This document shows, in pieces, positions 1 through 9,703 of a stretch of 64,000 bases of DNA (position 1 is its first letter; every line of letters begins with the position of its first letter). The position numbers and the translations under genes are program-made. This stretch comes from Alentia gelatinosa (lineage: Eukaryota; Annelida; Polychaeta; Phyllodocida; Polynoidae): NCBI GenBank assembly GCA_950022655.1, contig OX465583.1, positions 37,785,360 to 37,849,359 of the forward strand. Direction: 5' to 3'. The notes below the pieces were generated by a model, which saw only the letters and a program-made list of their open reading frames with translations, was not told where the DNA came from and did not search any database.

Positions 1-1860
1 CGCCATTACCTTTATGGTAAAAGGTTCCTCATCAGGACTGACCATGCTGCATTGAGATGGTTACTCCAGACTAAAAACCCTGAGGGCCAATTGGCCAGAT
101 GGATCGAACGTCTGGTTAATTTTGATTATGATCTTGAACACCGGCCTGGCAAGGACCATGGTAACGCGGATGCACTGTCACGTATTCCTTGTCCATTTCC
201 ATGTGCCCAATGTGGTCGTGACCATGTCAACCCTTCCCTCACAAAGAGGAAGCCACGAAGTAGATCCAGTCCCCCAGACCTCCAAGCAACTAGTGAGGTG
301 CAGTCCCTTGCTGATGTTGAGGCAGAACCTACACCTCCCTTTGAGGAAAAGAGGACAAATAGACCCCTTAGCCATGGATTCTCAATCCGTGCAGTCTCCA
401 CACGGCGGTCAGTAGGACGGAGGGGACGTGGCCGTCGCCAGAAGAAGGTGGTGGAGCCAGAGACCCACATTGTGGGCTCAGGCAATGGGTGGACAGATGA
501 CCAAATACTACATGCCCAAGAAGATGACATAGTGCTGGCTGCTGTGAAGGCATGGGGTACAGAAAGGCCGACAAGGGATGCCATAGCAGGAAGCGAACCT
601 GACCTCAAGTTCCTATGGGCACAATTTGAGTGCATCTGCGTGAATGAAAGCGGACTGTTGTGCTACAAGTGGAGACAACAAGGAAAAGAGGTTAAGAAGA
701 TAATATTGCCTCGTGCCAAAGTCCCAGCCCTATTGACACTGGTGCATGAGCACCCTGCATCTGGCCACATGGGCAGAGAAAAGACGCTTGCCCGTGTTCG
801 GCAATCCAAGTTCTATTGGCGTACGCTCAGCCAGGATGTGAAAAATTGGTGCCGAGCTTGTAACCTTTGCTTCAGAGCAAAGGCCCCTAACAGGAAAGTG
901 GTGGCACCAATGAAGAGCATGCCAACAGGTGCCCCAATGGAAAGGATTGCCATGGACATCATGGGCCCCTTCAAGCCAACTTCCTTTAATAACACCGTAA
1001 TACTAGTAGTCTCAGACTACTTCACAAAGTGGGCTGAGTTCATACCACTCCCTGACCATACCGCTGAGACGGTAGCAGTAGCTCTTGTGGAAACCATATT
1101 CTGTAAGATGGGTGTCCCATTGGAGCTATTAAGTGATCAAGGCCCAGATTTCATGTCAACCCTGATGAAGGAACTGTGCCGTCTATTCCACATTGATAAA
1201 GTGAGGACATCGCCATACCACCCTCAGACCGATGGGCAAGTGGAACGTCTAAACCGCACAGTTGGTCGCATGTTACGCCAACTGGTTGACAAGAAACAAA
1301 TAGACTGGGATGAACATCTGCCCCTGATGGGAATGGCCTACCGTTCCAGTGTACATGCCTCGACTGGGTACACACCAAACCAGCTCATGCTGGGGCGGGA
1401 ATGTGCGGCCCCCTACAATGTGCATGAGGCTGCTCCTGGATGGGAAACAGAAGGCAATGGGTATCCAAGATATGTCTTGGAGTTGGGACAGAAGCTGCGT
1501 TACTGTCATGCCCTTGTCAGGGAGAACCTAGCTCAGGCTCAAGAGAGGCAGAAGACCTATTATGATAAACGAACACAAGATCGAAAGTTTAGTCGTGGTG
1601 ACATAGTATGGCTTTACTACCCAGTGAGGCGTACTGGCCTGTCCCCAAAGCTACAACTTGCATGGACAGGTCCCTACGTAGTCACCAGAGAGATTGGCAA
1701 CTTAAACATAGAGGTGAAAGAAGGTCCCTGTTCCCATCCCAAAGTTGTGCACATTGACAAATGCCAGCCGATTAGAGGGGACGTGGATCAGGATTGGGTG
1801 GACGCTGTGCTCAGAGCGAGCCCAACCAGCGCCAAAACTGAGCAAAAGCATTCTAACTGA
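1..1860 (+). CDS. pol: Gypsy Pol polyprotein, C-terminal part (RNase H end and integrase)
   Basis: Partial at its 5' end: the reading frame enters from beyond base 1. Counting codons from base 1, residues 1-45 are the end of RNase H (RTDHAAL, then the typical DALSR). Residues about 249-290 are the integrase zinc-binding domain with two His and CRACNLC. The catalytic triad is D319 (MDIMGPF), D379 (SDQGPDF) and E415 (QVERLN); the last two are 35 residues apart, as expected of DDE integrases. A GPY/F-type module follows (RGDIVWLYYP, WTGPYVV). The frame is intact to a TGA stop, so the copy may be young. The protein would process and integrate the element's cDNA. Metaviridae-type (Ty3/gypsy) identity is firm; the exact lineage is not resolved. 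Confidence 0.95.
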   Translation, partial: RHYLYGKRFLIRTDHAALRWLLQTKNPEGQLARWIERLVNFDYDLEHRPGKDHGNADALSRIPCPFPCAQCGRDHVNPSLTKRKPRSRSSPPDLQATSEVQSLADVEAEPTPPFEEKRTNRPLSHGFSIRAVSTRRSVGRRGRGRRQKKVVEPETHIVGSGNGWTDDQILHAQEDDIVLAAVKAWGTERPTRDAIAGSEPDLKFLWAQFECICVNESGLLCYKWRQQGKEVKKIILPRAKVPALLTLVHEHPASGHMGREKTLARVRQSKFYWRTLSQDVKNWCRACNLCFRAKAPNRKVVAPMKSMPTGAPMERIAMDIMGPFKPTSFNNTVILVVSDYFTKWAEFIPLPDHTAETVAVALVETIFCKMGVPLELLSDQGPDFMSTLMKELCRLFHIDKVRTSPYHPQTDGQVERLNRTVGRMLRQLVDKKQIDWDEHLPLMGMAYRSSVHASTGYTPNQLMLGRECAAPYNVHEAAPGWETEGNGYPRYVLELGQKLRYCHALVRENLAQAQERQKTYYDKRTQDRKFSRGDIVWLYYPVRRTGLSPKLQLAWTGPYVVTREIGNLNIEVKEGPCSHPKVVHIDKCQPIRGDVDQDWVDAVLRASPTSAKTEQKHSN

Positions 1861-2203
1861 TTACTCTATTTCAGGATATTAGGAAAAATAGGGATTATCA
1901 TTATGCTAGGATAACCTTATAGTTTCTGAGAGTAACTAACTTACTAATTTTTTTCCAATGCTGATATCTAAAAGGAGAGAGCAAACGAAAGAGTTTTTCA
2001 CACTAACTAACTTACTAGGCTTTTCTTTTATAGAATATGAATTTGATGCTACTTGGTTATGTAAGCTATACCATACATATACACTGCTAAATGTTATCTA
2101 TACACATCAATGCTACTAGGTTTATATGCTGTATATCTATACTCTACACATCTTTATACATAGAAATATGTGTTTTTGTATAACTATTATGTGAATTTAG
2201 AAG
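1861..2203 (+). other. Gypsy 3' internal non-coding DNA, left of the nested element
   Basis: AT-rich sequence after the pol stop with short repeats of an 'actaacttacta' motif. No open frame of note. It continues at 8299 once the Penelope-like insertion is removed. Confidence 0.7.
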
Positions 2204-2218
2204 TAAATATATATTTGA
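2204..2218. repeat. Target site duplication, left copy (Penelope-like element)
   Basis: TAAATATATATTTGA here is repeated at 8284-8298, directly outside the other end of the element. The first T may belong to the element, so the duplication is 14 or 15 bp. It defines the element as 2219-8284 and proves insertion into the gypsy 3' region. Confidence 0.9.
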
Positions 2219-2388
2219 GGCAAAATATTTCGCGTACGCGTTCGCTGCCCTGGTCCCGGGTGTGGGTGTGGGGCGTCTAGCGTTAACAAAAAAAAAAAAA
2301 AAAAAAAAATTTTTTGTTAACGCTAGACGCCCCACACCCACACCCGGGACCAGGGCAGCGAACGCGTACGCGAAATATTTTGCCTCAG
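2217..2388. repeat. Inverted repeat capping the 5' end of the Penelope-like element
   Basis: Bases 2217-2286 are the reverse complement of 2316-2386, the first 70 bp of the terminal repeat. Between the arms lie about 23 A and 6 T. The whole forms a near-perfect hairpin with a 70-bp stem. The final 'GA' of the left target duplication also fits the inverted copy, so the joint is ambiguous by 2 bp. Confidence 0.9.
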
Positions 2389-3003
2389 ATTTAATCACAC
2401 ACACCCCCATCAACGCCAAAGCGACCATATGTGGCGGTCTTCAAAATGAACTCCATTTAAATCACTTTCAAAAAAATAAAGAATCACTTTTACATCCCCA
2501 ACATGGAAGTAAAACTCACCTTAAAACATCCACAAACTATTGGACGTTACATATAAAAAGATCAGCCAATGATAGCCTGACGATATTGTACGCAATTGAA
2601 ACTGTTGATATGGTCCAGACAGTCACATACTTCTGGACAGACACTGTACACACACTCCTAACTCCCTGATCCTCCACCAGATGGCTCAGTCCAGCAAGAC
2701 ACTTGCTTCACCCAGTCCACCACAGAGGGCGCCACCACACAACAACAAACCAGCTCCCTCAGTCAGTGTCAACAAACACTGATGAACCAGCACAAATGAT
2801 TGGCCTCACATGCTTCCCGCCTCTCTTTGTCTTAATCTGCACCAATCGGGTGCTAATTAGATCACCATGTGACTGGAAAGGACCAGTGTGTGCCATGCTT
2901 TGAAAGTGACCGGAATTAATTAGCTCAAAACGCCGCGAAACGGCCGAGTGAACGCCGCCACATATCAACAGTCGCTCAAGCAGATCGAACGTCTTGTCAA
3001 CCT
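2310..3003 (+). repeat. Penelope pseudo-LTR, 5' copy
   Basis: Runs from six T's before GTTAACGCTAGACGCC to CTTGTCAACCT. It matches 7591-8284 at a constant offset of 5281 with no difference that I saw. Two frames of 66 and about 120 codons inside it are the same in both copies and are taken as non-coding. ORF1 begins 60 bp after the repeat. A partial hammerhead-like core lies at 2577-2624 (see findings). Confidence 0.93.
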
Positions 3004-3062
3004 TTCATACACTGTATCTACAAGCCTAGCTGTCAGCCAGCCCTACCGCACCACTGACAAAC

Positions 3063-5057
3063 ATGGCAAACGCTTCACAACGCGTGATCACCCCTCCTAC
3101 GGCCGCTCGGAACCTTTTCCGAGTAGAACCTATGGACGGAGAAGACGCAAATCCGCCCGAGACGACGCACACAACGCCGACGTCGAGTGGGAACTTTCGG
3201 ATTGCCTCAACCACAAACAAACGTAAACGCACTTCGGAGGACGTCGGCACGCCGAAAGAAAGCTCGCCGAGTGACCCGATCTCCGACTTTGGCGCGTTCG
3301 GCCGGCTCGGTAACGCACCAAAACAACTCACGGAGGACGAGGTAAGCCACGTTATTGCGCATTACGACTCACCATATTCGTGTCATTCGATTTATGATGA
3401 TATACTGTTGTCTCCGTGCTCCAACTTCACCGTTGCGATGTCTCGTAATGACGTGCCGGGTATTCAAAGCCCGCCGCACGTCACTCAGACACCGCGGCCG
3501 GCCGTCCCCGCGAGGGGAGGCCGGCAACACGGCACTGACAGCCGTGCTCGGACACGGAGACGGCCCGTCGACGCCGCGGTTCGCGTCCCGATACCCGGGA
3601 CTCGCACCACGGCCGACGGAGCCATCAAAGCCTGTAGAAAGACAGTTATCACTGATTTCTTCAAGCCGATCCTGGCCAACAAACCGGATCATTCTAAGGA
3701 GTCTAGTGGAAGTGAAAACACCCAAGACAGACTTAGATCCCCCAGCAAAGCGCATGGGGGTATTGGTAGTGACAGTCACAATCGCACTGACACCACCAAC
3801 TGTCACAACAGAACCAAGAGATCTGTAGACAACCAGTTGCTGACACCTGGGGCAAATCACCCAGATAGTCACAACAATGCCAATATTGTGGAAAACAACT
3901 TCCACAATTTAAAGACACAAAACTGTGACTTTGAACAAAGTGACACCAGTACCGTCACCGACCATGAATTGGAGGTCCCCACAGGTTATGGGGATATAAC
4001 CATTCTGCAAACCCTACAGTCCCTCGACACATGTGATGTCGCAGAGACCCGCAGGGAAGTTGTCCAAAACCCACCCGAGCACGATGAGGCTAGAGGTGAG
4101 GTGGACAAACCGATAACCAATCTTGAGTATAATGATAATATCATAGATAGTATCTCCAACTCAGAAATATCTCATAAAACACAGTCCCTTAACAATAACA
4201 GCGAACCTGATCACAGGCACAAACGCTATTATCGAGGTATTTTGTATTATGACTATGCCACCATTGATCAAGTCTCCACGACAGACTTTCATAACGAGGA
4301 AACTGAAAATGCTTCTTTTTCTTCCCACCAGGTGATTGATGAGCTGCTTCCCGAGGTCGCCCGACTTGCATGGAGAGACATGAGGGACGCAAACTCTCGG
4401 TACCACAAGAGTGAGGCCAGGGCCGGCTTCTACGAGGCCTGCATCAAGTTTGACCACATCGAGCCTTGGACAGCCGGTCTTGCCCCCACTCCCATCTACG
4501 CTGACTCCAAACTGTTGGAGCGCATCACTACCGAGCGCAGGGAGTCAGCCCGGCGCATCGCGGAAATGACAGCCAGCCACCTGCGAACCCAACAAAGAGT
4601 TGAAAGGGCCAGGAGAGAGCAACTCTCGGACATGATATACAGCATGATCAGGTCCCAGGGCACCGAGCGAGAGGAGAGTAAGCGCATGATAAACCAAACG
4701 CGGGCTCACTCCGATATCACAGCTAAACGTGATCACAAAAAAGAAACGGACATCCTCAAAGACCGTCTAATGAAGCGTGCAAACAGGGCCCCAACTGAGG
4801 CCCAACTGAACGATCCTTTTAAGGCCAGGGGCACCTTCACGGGCAACAAGCCGACGGCCACCGTAGTCAACCCAGTCGACGCACGAACCCAGCAGGGTTT
4901 TCCAAAAGCCCCTGTGACCCAAACAAACCCCAAGACAGCCAACCGGGGAAAGAACAGGGGCCGCGGGGGCCGAGGCGGAAGAGGCCCCAAAAGGGGCGGA
5001 CCGCAGGGCAACCGCGATCCACGCCCACAGCAGCCACAGCAGAGTACAAGCTTGTAA
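3063..5057 (+). CDS. Penelope-like element ORF1 (RGG-rich, coiled-coil protein)
   Basis: 664 codons from an ATG 60 bp after the 5' terminal repeat. I recognise no catalytic domain. The first 400 residues are low-complexity, rich in Ser, Thr, Asn and His. Residues about 440-580 are charged and helical, rich in Arg, Glu and Lys, and are likely a coiled coil (AWRDMRDANS, then several ERR and REQ blocks). Residues about 630-650 form an RGG box (GRGGRGGRGPKRGG). Many retroelements have such a first ORF, which binds RNA and forms particles; that role is inferred here from the basic RGG tail only. A KRKR-type motif near residue 52 could be a nuclear signal. No frameshift is visible. Confidence 0.85.
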   Translation: MANASQRVITPPTAARNLFRVEPMDGEDANPPETTHTTPTSSGNFRIASTTNKRKRTSEDVGTPKESSPSDPISDFGAFGRLGNAPKQLTEDEVSHVIAHYDSPYSCHSIYDDILLSPCSNFTVAMSRNDVPGIQSPPHVTQTPRPAVPARGGRQHGTDSRARTRRRPVDAAVRVPIPGTRTTADGAIKACRKTVITDFFKPILANKPDHSKESSGSENTQDRLRSPSKAHGGIGSDSHNRTDTTNCHNRTKRSVDNQLLTPGANHPDSHNNANIVENNFHNLKTQNCDFEQSDTSTVTDHELEVPTGYGDITILQTLQSLDTCDVAETRREVVQNPPEHDEARGEVDKPITNLEYNDNIIDSISNSEISHKTQSLNNNSEPDHRHKRYYRGILYYDYATIDQVSTTDFHNEETENASFSSHQVIDELLPEVARLAWRDMRDANSRYHKSEARAGFYEACIKFDHIEPWTAGLAPTPIYADSKLLERITTERRESARRIAEMTASHLRTQQRVERARREQLSDMIYSMIRSQGTEREESKRMINQTRAHSDITAKRDHKKETDILKDRLMKRANRAPTEAQLNDPFKARGTFTGNKPTATVVNPVDARTQQGFPKAPVTQTNPKTANRGKNRGRGGRGGRGPKRGGPQGNRDPRPQQPQQSTSL

Positions 5058-5086
5058 ATATCGGTAAATCTGTTGAATCTCCATGT

Positions 5087-7561
5087 TTGTCAGTTGACAT
5101 TAAAGATTCCGTTTGTTACCCGTTGTCAAGTTCTTTATTTCTTACAGATGGACATGTAAATGATTCTAATGTAGAAATATTGAGTACCAAGCCTTCAGCA
5201 AATAATATAACCGAGAACAACCAAATAGAATCCCTTATGGATAAAACTACCACAGTAATCAACCTGTCCAGTAGAAATTTATCCAAAAGTGATCTATCTC
5301 TCTTGAACAAAGGTCTTAACTTTTGCCCGACCGAATCACGAATAGAGGAAGGGGACGTTAAATCAGACCTAGATAGCTTCCACCGTAACCTTAGAATAAA
5401 ACAATTCTTCGAGAAACCAAAGCCCGACACGGTGTCAGGCGTCCCATCAGGGACAACTCCGGACCCCGGGACTTTCCCGGGGGCCCCGTTTCAAAAAATG
5501 GACCTCATTAAGAAATTGGGCGATAAATCCAACTGGACTGCTCCGCAAGGGTCGAGCAGCCTTGAGGGATTCATCGCTGTCAACGAGGTCTCCCTGTCGA
5601 GTAGAAACGTGAATAAAGGCCCCTCTTTTTTCAACCTCGACAGAGAAGAACGTAAATCCCTGAAAAACCTAGCTCGAGACCAAGAAATCACCATCAAACC
5701 AGCCGACAAAGGAGGGGGGGTGGTGATTTTGAATACCATCGACTACATTTCGGAAGCCCACAGACAGCTAAAAGATACCACCACCTACCGTAGGGTAACC
5801 AGAGACCTAACCCTAGAACACAACAAAGAGGTGGATGGGTATATAGACAAATTGGTGGAGAATAGAGAGATAACCGAGAGAATGGGGAGGTCGATCAAAA
5901 CAACCACCCCACGAACCCCACAGGTATATTTCCTACCAAAAATACACAAAGGGAAAGTACCACCTCCGGGCAGACCAGTGGTTTCAGCCAATGGCTGCCC
6001 TACGGAGAAAATCTCGGCCTTCGTGGACGATTTCCTGAAGGAAGAAGTCCCGAAGATCAAATCCTATATAAAGGACACGAACCACTTTCTGGCAAAGATC
6101 CAGAAAATTGGACCATTAAACCCAGGCGATATATTGGGCACAATGGACGTTAGTGCCCTGTACACTAACATACCCAACGACGAAGGCATCTCTATCATAC
6201 GCAGTAAGCTAGAGAAAACAAGGAAAGTGAACGACCTACCCAAAACGGAAAGTATAGTCACACTCCTAGAAATGGTACTCAGAAAGAACAATATACAATT
6301 CAACGGGGAAAACTACCTCCAAATAGGGGGCACAGCGATGGGAACAAAACTCGCCCCTTCGTATGCCAACCTATTTATGGAGAATCTTGAAGAAAGAATG
6401 CTTAACGATTACCCACTCAAACCCAAGGTTTGGTGGAGGTACATCGATGACATTTTCTTCATTTGGAATCACGGAGACGAAGAGCTGAAAAAATGGCATA
6501 CGTGGTTAAACAACTACCACGAGACTATAAAACTCACGATGGAAACCTCACGCACTGAAGTGGCGTTTCTCGACACCAAAATCGTGAAATCCAACGAGGG
6601 GAAGCTAAAAAGCGACCTCTACGTAAAGCCGACTGACCGCAACACATACCTGAGGTATGACTCGGCACACCCGCCATCACAGAAACGAAGCATCCCTTAC
6701 TCACAACTCCTGAGGGTAAGGCGCATCTGTACAAACCAGGCGGACTATGAAAAACACGCTCAACAAAAACTCAGAGAATTCCAAGAGAGGGGGTACCCAA
6801 ACCGTATCCTAAAGGAATGCAAGGAGAAAACGGACAATCTGAGAAGGGAACATCTCCTCAGTAAGACGAAAACCGACCCAAAAAAAGACGGACAGGATAA
6901 AACATTCCTGATCTGCACATACCACACCAATGGCAACATCCTTCCCAAGATCGTGGACTCCAACTGGAACCTTCTAGGGAAATCGAAAACAACAAAGAAC
7001 ATCTACGAAAGTAGACTGATCAAAGGCTATCGGAGACCCAAGAACCTAAAGAATTACCTGGTGAGGGCACGTACAAACTACAAGACGGAAAACGGGAAAC
7101 CCCGAAAAAAACTTGATCGCAACATTTGTAAAAAGAAAAACTGCAAATACTGCGAAACACTCAACACCGATGGTAAGGTGAAATGCAAAAGCACGGACAA
7201 AAACCACAACACCAAAACCGGAGCGACCTGCAACAGCTCGAACCTGATATATTGCATCACCTGCAAAAAATGCGAGATGCAATACATAGGACAAACCAAG
7301 AGAAAGATCAAAGAGAGAATGAGGGAGCACTTCAGATCCGTCGAAACAAAGAGCAGGATAAGTGACGTCCCCAAACACTTCAACAAAAACGATCACCACG
7401 GGGTATCTGATATGGAGTTCACCATACTGGACTACATACACAGACATCCCGACAGCAAATCTGCCAAAGAAATCCGGCTCAAGATCGAATATAATTGGAT
7501 CCACCGGATGAAAACACAGGCCCCACAAGGCCTGAACACAATGGACAGTAGATACGGTTGA
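5087..7561 (+). CDS. Penelope-like element ORF2: reverse transcriptase and GIY-YIG endonuclease
   Basis: Codons counted from 5087. About 200: KPADKGGGVVI, the conserved N-terminal block of Penelope-type RTs. About 350: motif A, MDVSALYTNIP. About 414: motif B, GTAMGTKLAPSYANLF. About 450: motif C, RYIDDIFFIW, with both catalytic Asp. FLDTKI follows. About 680: the Cys motif CKKKNCKYC. About 721: GIY-YIG endonuclease core, YCITCKKCEMQYIGQT, with the downstream Arg-rich helix and a late Glu (IEYNWI). All expected domains are intact. The frame is open upstream into the end of ORF1, in the -1 register, and the first in-frame ATG is only at 5237. Translation may therefore depend on frameshifting or re-initiation. 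The product would nick DNA and prime cDNA synthesis at the target. Confidence 0.95.
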   Translation: MSVDIKDSVCYPLSSSLFLTDGHVNDSNVEILSTKPSANNITENNQIESLMDKTTTVINLSSRNLSKSDLSLLNKGLNFCPTESRIEEGDVKSDLDSFHRNLRIKQFFEKPKPDTVSGVPSGTTPDPGTFPGAPFQKMDLIKKLGDKSNWTAPQGSSSLEGFIAVNEVSLSSRNVNKGPSFFNLDREERKSLKNLARDQEITIKPADKGGGVVILNTIDYISEAHRQLKDTTTYRRVTRDLTLEHNKEVDGYIDKLVENREITERMGRSIKTTTPRTPQVYFLPKIHKGKVPPPGRPVVSANGCPTEKISAFVDDFLKEEVPKIKSYIKDTNHFLAKIQKIGPLNPGDILGTMDVSALYTNIPNDEGISIIRSKLEKTRKVNDLPKTESIVTLLEMVLRKNNIQFNGENYLQIGGTAMGTKLAPSYANLFMENLEERMLNDYPLKPKVWWRYIDDIFFIWNHGDEELKKWHTWLNNYHETIKLTMETSRTEVAFLDTKIVKSNEGKLKSDLYVKPTDRNTYLRYDSAHPPSQKRSIPYSQLLRVRRICTNQADYEKHAQQKLREFQERGYPNRILKECKEKTDNLRREHLLSKTKTDPKKDGQDKTFLICTYHTNGNILPKIVDSNWNLLGKSKTTKNIYESRLIKGYRRPKNLKNYLVRARTNYKTENGKPRKKLDRNICKKKNCKYCETLNTDGKVKCKSTDKNHNTKTGATCNSSNLIYCITCKKCEMQYIGQTKRKIKERMREHFRSVETKSRISDVPKHFNKNDHHGVSDMEFTILDYIHRHPDSKSAKEIRLKIEYNWIHRMKTQAPQGLNTMDSRYG

Positions 7562-7590
7562 TAGGGGAACCATTACGCCACGTCAAAAAA

Positions 7591-8284
7591 TTTTTTGTTA
7601 ACGCTAGACGCCCCACACCCACACCCGGGACCAGGGCAGCGAACGCGTACGCGAAATATTTTGCCTCAGATTTAATCACACACACCCCCATCAACGCCAA
7701 AGCGACCATATGTGGCGGTCTTCAAAATGAACTCCATTTAAATCACTTTCAAAAAAATAAAGAATCACTTTTACATCCCCAACATGGAAGTAAAACTCAC
7801 CTTAAAACATCCACAAACTATTGGACGTTACATATAAAAAGATCAGCCAATGATAGCCTGACGATATTGTACGCAATTGAAACTGTTGATATGGTCCAGA
7901 CAGTCACATACTTCTGGACAGACACTGTACACACACTCCTAACTCCCTGATCCTCCACCAGATGGCTCAGTCCAGCAAGACACTTGCTTCACCCAGTCCA
8001 CCACAGAGGGCGCCACCACACAACAACAAACCAGCTCCCTCAGTCAGTGTCAACAAACACTGATGAACCAGCACAAATGATTGGCCTCACATGCTTCCCG
8101 CCTCTCTTTGTCTTAATCTGCACCAATCGGGTGCTAATTAGATCACCATGTGACTGGAAAGGACCAGTGTGTGCCATGCTTTGAAAGTGACCGGAATTAA
8201 TTAGCTCAAAACGCCGCGAAACGGCCGAGTGAACGCCGCCACATATCAACAGTCGCTCAAGCAGATCGAACGTCTTGTCAACCT
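7591..8284 (+). repeat. Penelope pseudo-LTR, 3' copy
   Basis: Apparently identical to 2310-3003. It starts 30 bp after the ORF2 stop and ends directly at the right target duplication. This copy would carry the transcript's 3' end. Confidence 0.93.
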
Positions 8285-8298
8285 AAATATATATTTGA
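8284..8298. repeat. Target site duplication, right copy
   Basis: Same 14-15 bp as 2204-2218. Gypsy non-coding sequence resumes at 8299. Confidence 0.9.
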
Positions 8299-9667
8299 TA
8301 TTGGATTATTAGACTCGAGTGTGCACGGGTGTGTGATGTTCAATAAGATGAAAGTATAATGGGGTGGCCCTCCTTTTGTTCATGGTGCATTAATTTTGAG
8401 AAATTTTGTGAGTGTTGTGACTAGAGATACCTCATGGCAGACCCAAACAAAGTGTTAGACGTCACCAAGACTCCACGAACACTTCCATCTCTATCACCTT
8501 GGTGGTACAGTTGGCATGACTTATAGAGGAGTGATCTGCATCACCAGGAAGGCCCGGGTGTCTATCCATCCCTGGCACTGTGAGCCAATCAACCGCCAGT
8601 GATCTGCTTCATCAGGAAAGCCTGAGTGCCTTTCCAGCTGTGTTGCTGTGAACCGGTCAACATCTAGTGATCTGCTTCATCGGGAAGGCCCGAGTGCCTT
8701 TCCAGCTGTGTTGCTGTGAACTGGTCAACATCTAGTGATCTGCTTCATCAGGAAGGCCCGAGTGCTTTTCCACCTGTGTTGCTGTGAACCGGTCAAAAGG
8801 TAGTGACCTGCTACATCCAGGATTCAAGGCATCACGAGTATACTGCATACCTGTATACAAGAAACTTGCTCCATGCCCACTTCAGCAGGTGGTGGTGGGA
8901 GGCATGTAGTACCTTCAATGGCAACCAGCTTCACCAGACTGTCCCAGACATATTGCACTTCATCATAGGTTGCTCCAAAACTTCCTGTCATGCATGGTCT
9001 GCAGTGGCCTTCACCACCATCTCACTACAACAACTTCCAACATGATGACTCTGTCACCTACTTTGTCAAACTTGACGCCACTGACTAAAATGTGAATAGG
9101 TCAAATGTCTGCAGTTACAAGTCCACGACATCACACTCAAGGATTGTATGGGCTGTCCTATGAACTGAACTTTATGTATCACAGCTAAAACTTGGATTGG
9201 TGCGCTATGGGCCAGACGGAGGGTTACTGCTCTTGGTTGAATATCACACCCTGCTGTATATTTGGGTTAACCTAATCATATCATTCTCCACAAAAATATG
9301 AGTATACCACTGATATGTACTGCTGATATTCGAATGATGTGACTGAAAAATCATCTTTTATCATGTGAAAGACCAGCCCTACCATAGTACTAGGTTTTAC
9401 TTTATGCAACTCTTTATGTATCTTAAGACTTGAGACAGAAAACAAGTTAATTTTGGTGCTCTTGATCTGCACTTCATTGCATTGTTATTTCATGATTAAA
9501 TTCTAAAATTAGGGTAATGCTTTATGTCTATGATACTTGTGATAGTGTTAGGTGATAGTCAGACTTTATTATAGTAAGGTTTAGATAGGATATTATTTCA
9601 TATTAGTCTCTTAATATTATTGCTTGCCTGATGTGACCGGCCAGTGACAATTTCAAATTGTGGGGAC
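8299..9667 (+). other. Gypsy 3' internal non-coding DNA, right of the nested element
   Basis: Continues 1861-2203. No reading frame longer than about 80 codons and no recognisable env, chromodomain or dUTPase. It contains the 68-bp tandem repeat at 8531-8802; the rest is unique AT-rich sequence. Confidence 0.7.
8531..8802 (+). repeat. 68-bp tandem repeat, four copies
   Basis: Units start at 8531, 8599, 8667 and 8735, each with GTGATCTGC; a degraded fifth begins at 8803. Copies 2-4 are over 90% alike by eye, and the first is more diverged. Lies in the gypsy 3' untranslated internal region. Confidence 0.9.
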
Positions 9668-9703
9668 CTGCTCGAGGACGAGCAGAAAATAAGGAGGGAA
9701 GGG
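9668..9703 (+). promoter_or_regulatory. Gypsy pre-LTR palindrome and polypurine tract
   Basis: CTGCTCG-AGGA-CGAGCAG (9668-9685) is followed by the purine run AAAATAAGGAGGGAAGGG, which abuts the LTR. The purine run is the expected primer for plus-strand cDNA synthesis. Many gypsy elements carry a GAGGACGA-type motif just before it. Confidence 0.85.

Larger units (their letters stand above)
2219..8284 (+). mobile_element. Penelope-like retroelement, apparently complete, nested in gypsy
   Basis: Order: target duplication, inverted cap (2219-2286) that is the reverse complement of the start of the terminal repeat, an A tract, 5' terminal repeat (2310-3003), ORF1 (3063-5057), ORF2 (frame open to 7561), 3' terminal repeat (7591-8284), target duplication. 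The two roughly 694-bp repeats look identical throughout, including short frames inside them, and both ORFs are open. These points indicate a recent insertion. Direct pseudo-LTRs with an inverted partial copy at one end are characteristic of Penelope-like elements. GIY-YIG lies C-terminal to the reverse transcriptase, the standard order, not the permuted order reported for some clades. Same orientation as the host gypsy, antisense to HERC1. Confidence 0.95.

Noticed and set aside
2778..2784. CTGATGA in the Penelope terminal repeat as a hammerhead core
   Set aside because: No stem II followed by GAAA could be found downstream; the CTGACGA at 2577 is the better candidate.
2262..2903. Open frames inside the Penelope terminal repeat
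   Set aside because: Present identically in both repeats and partly reading through the A tract. They look like chance frames in a repeat that carries regulatory signals.
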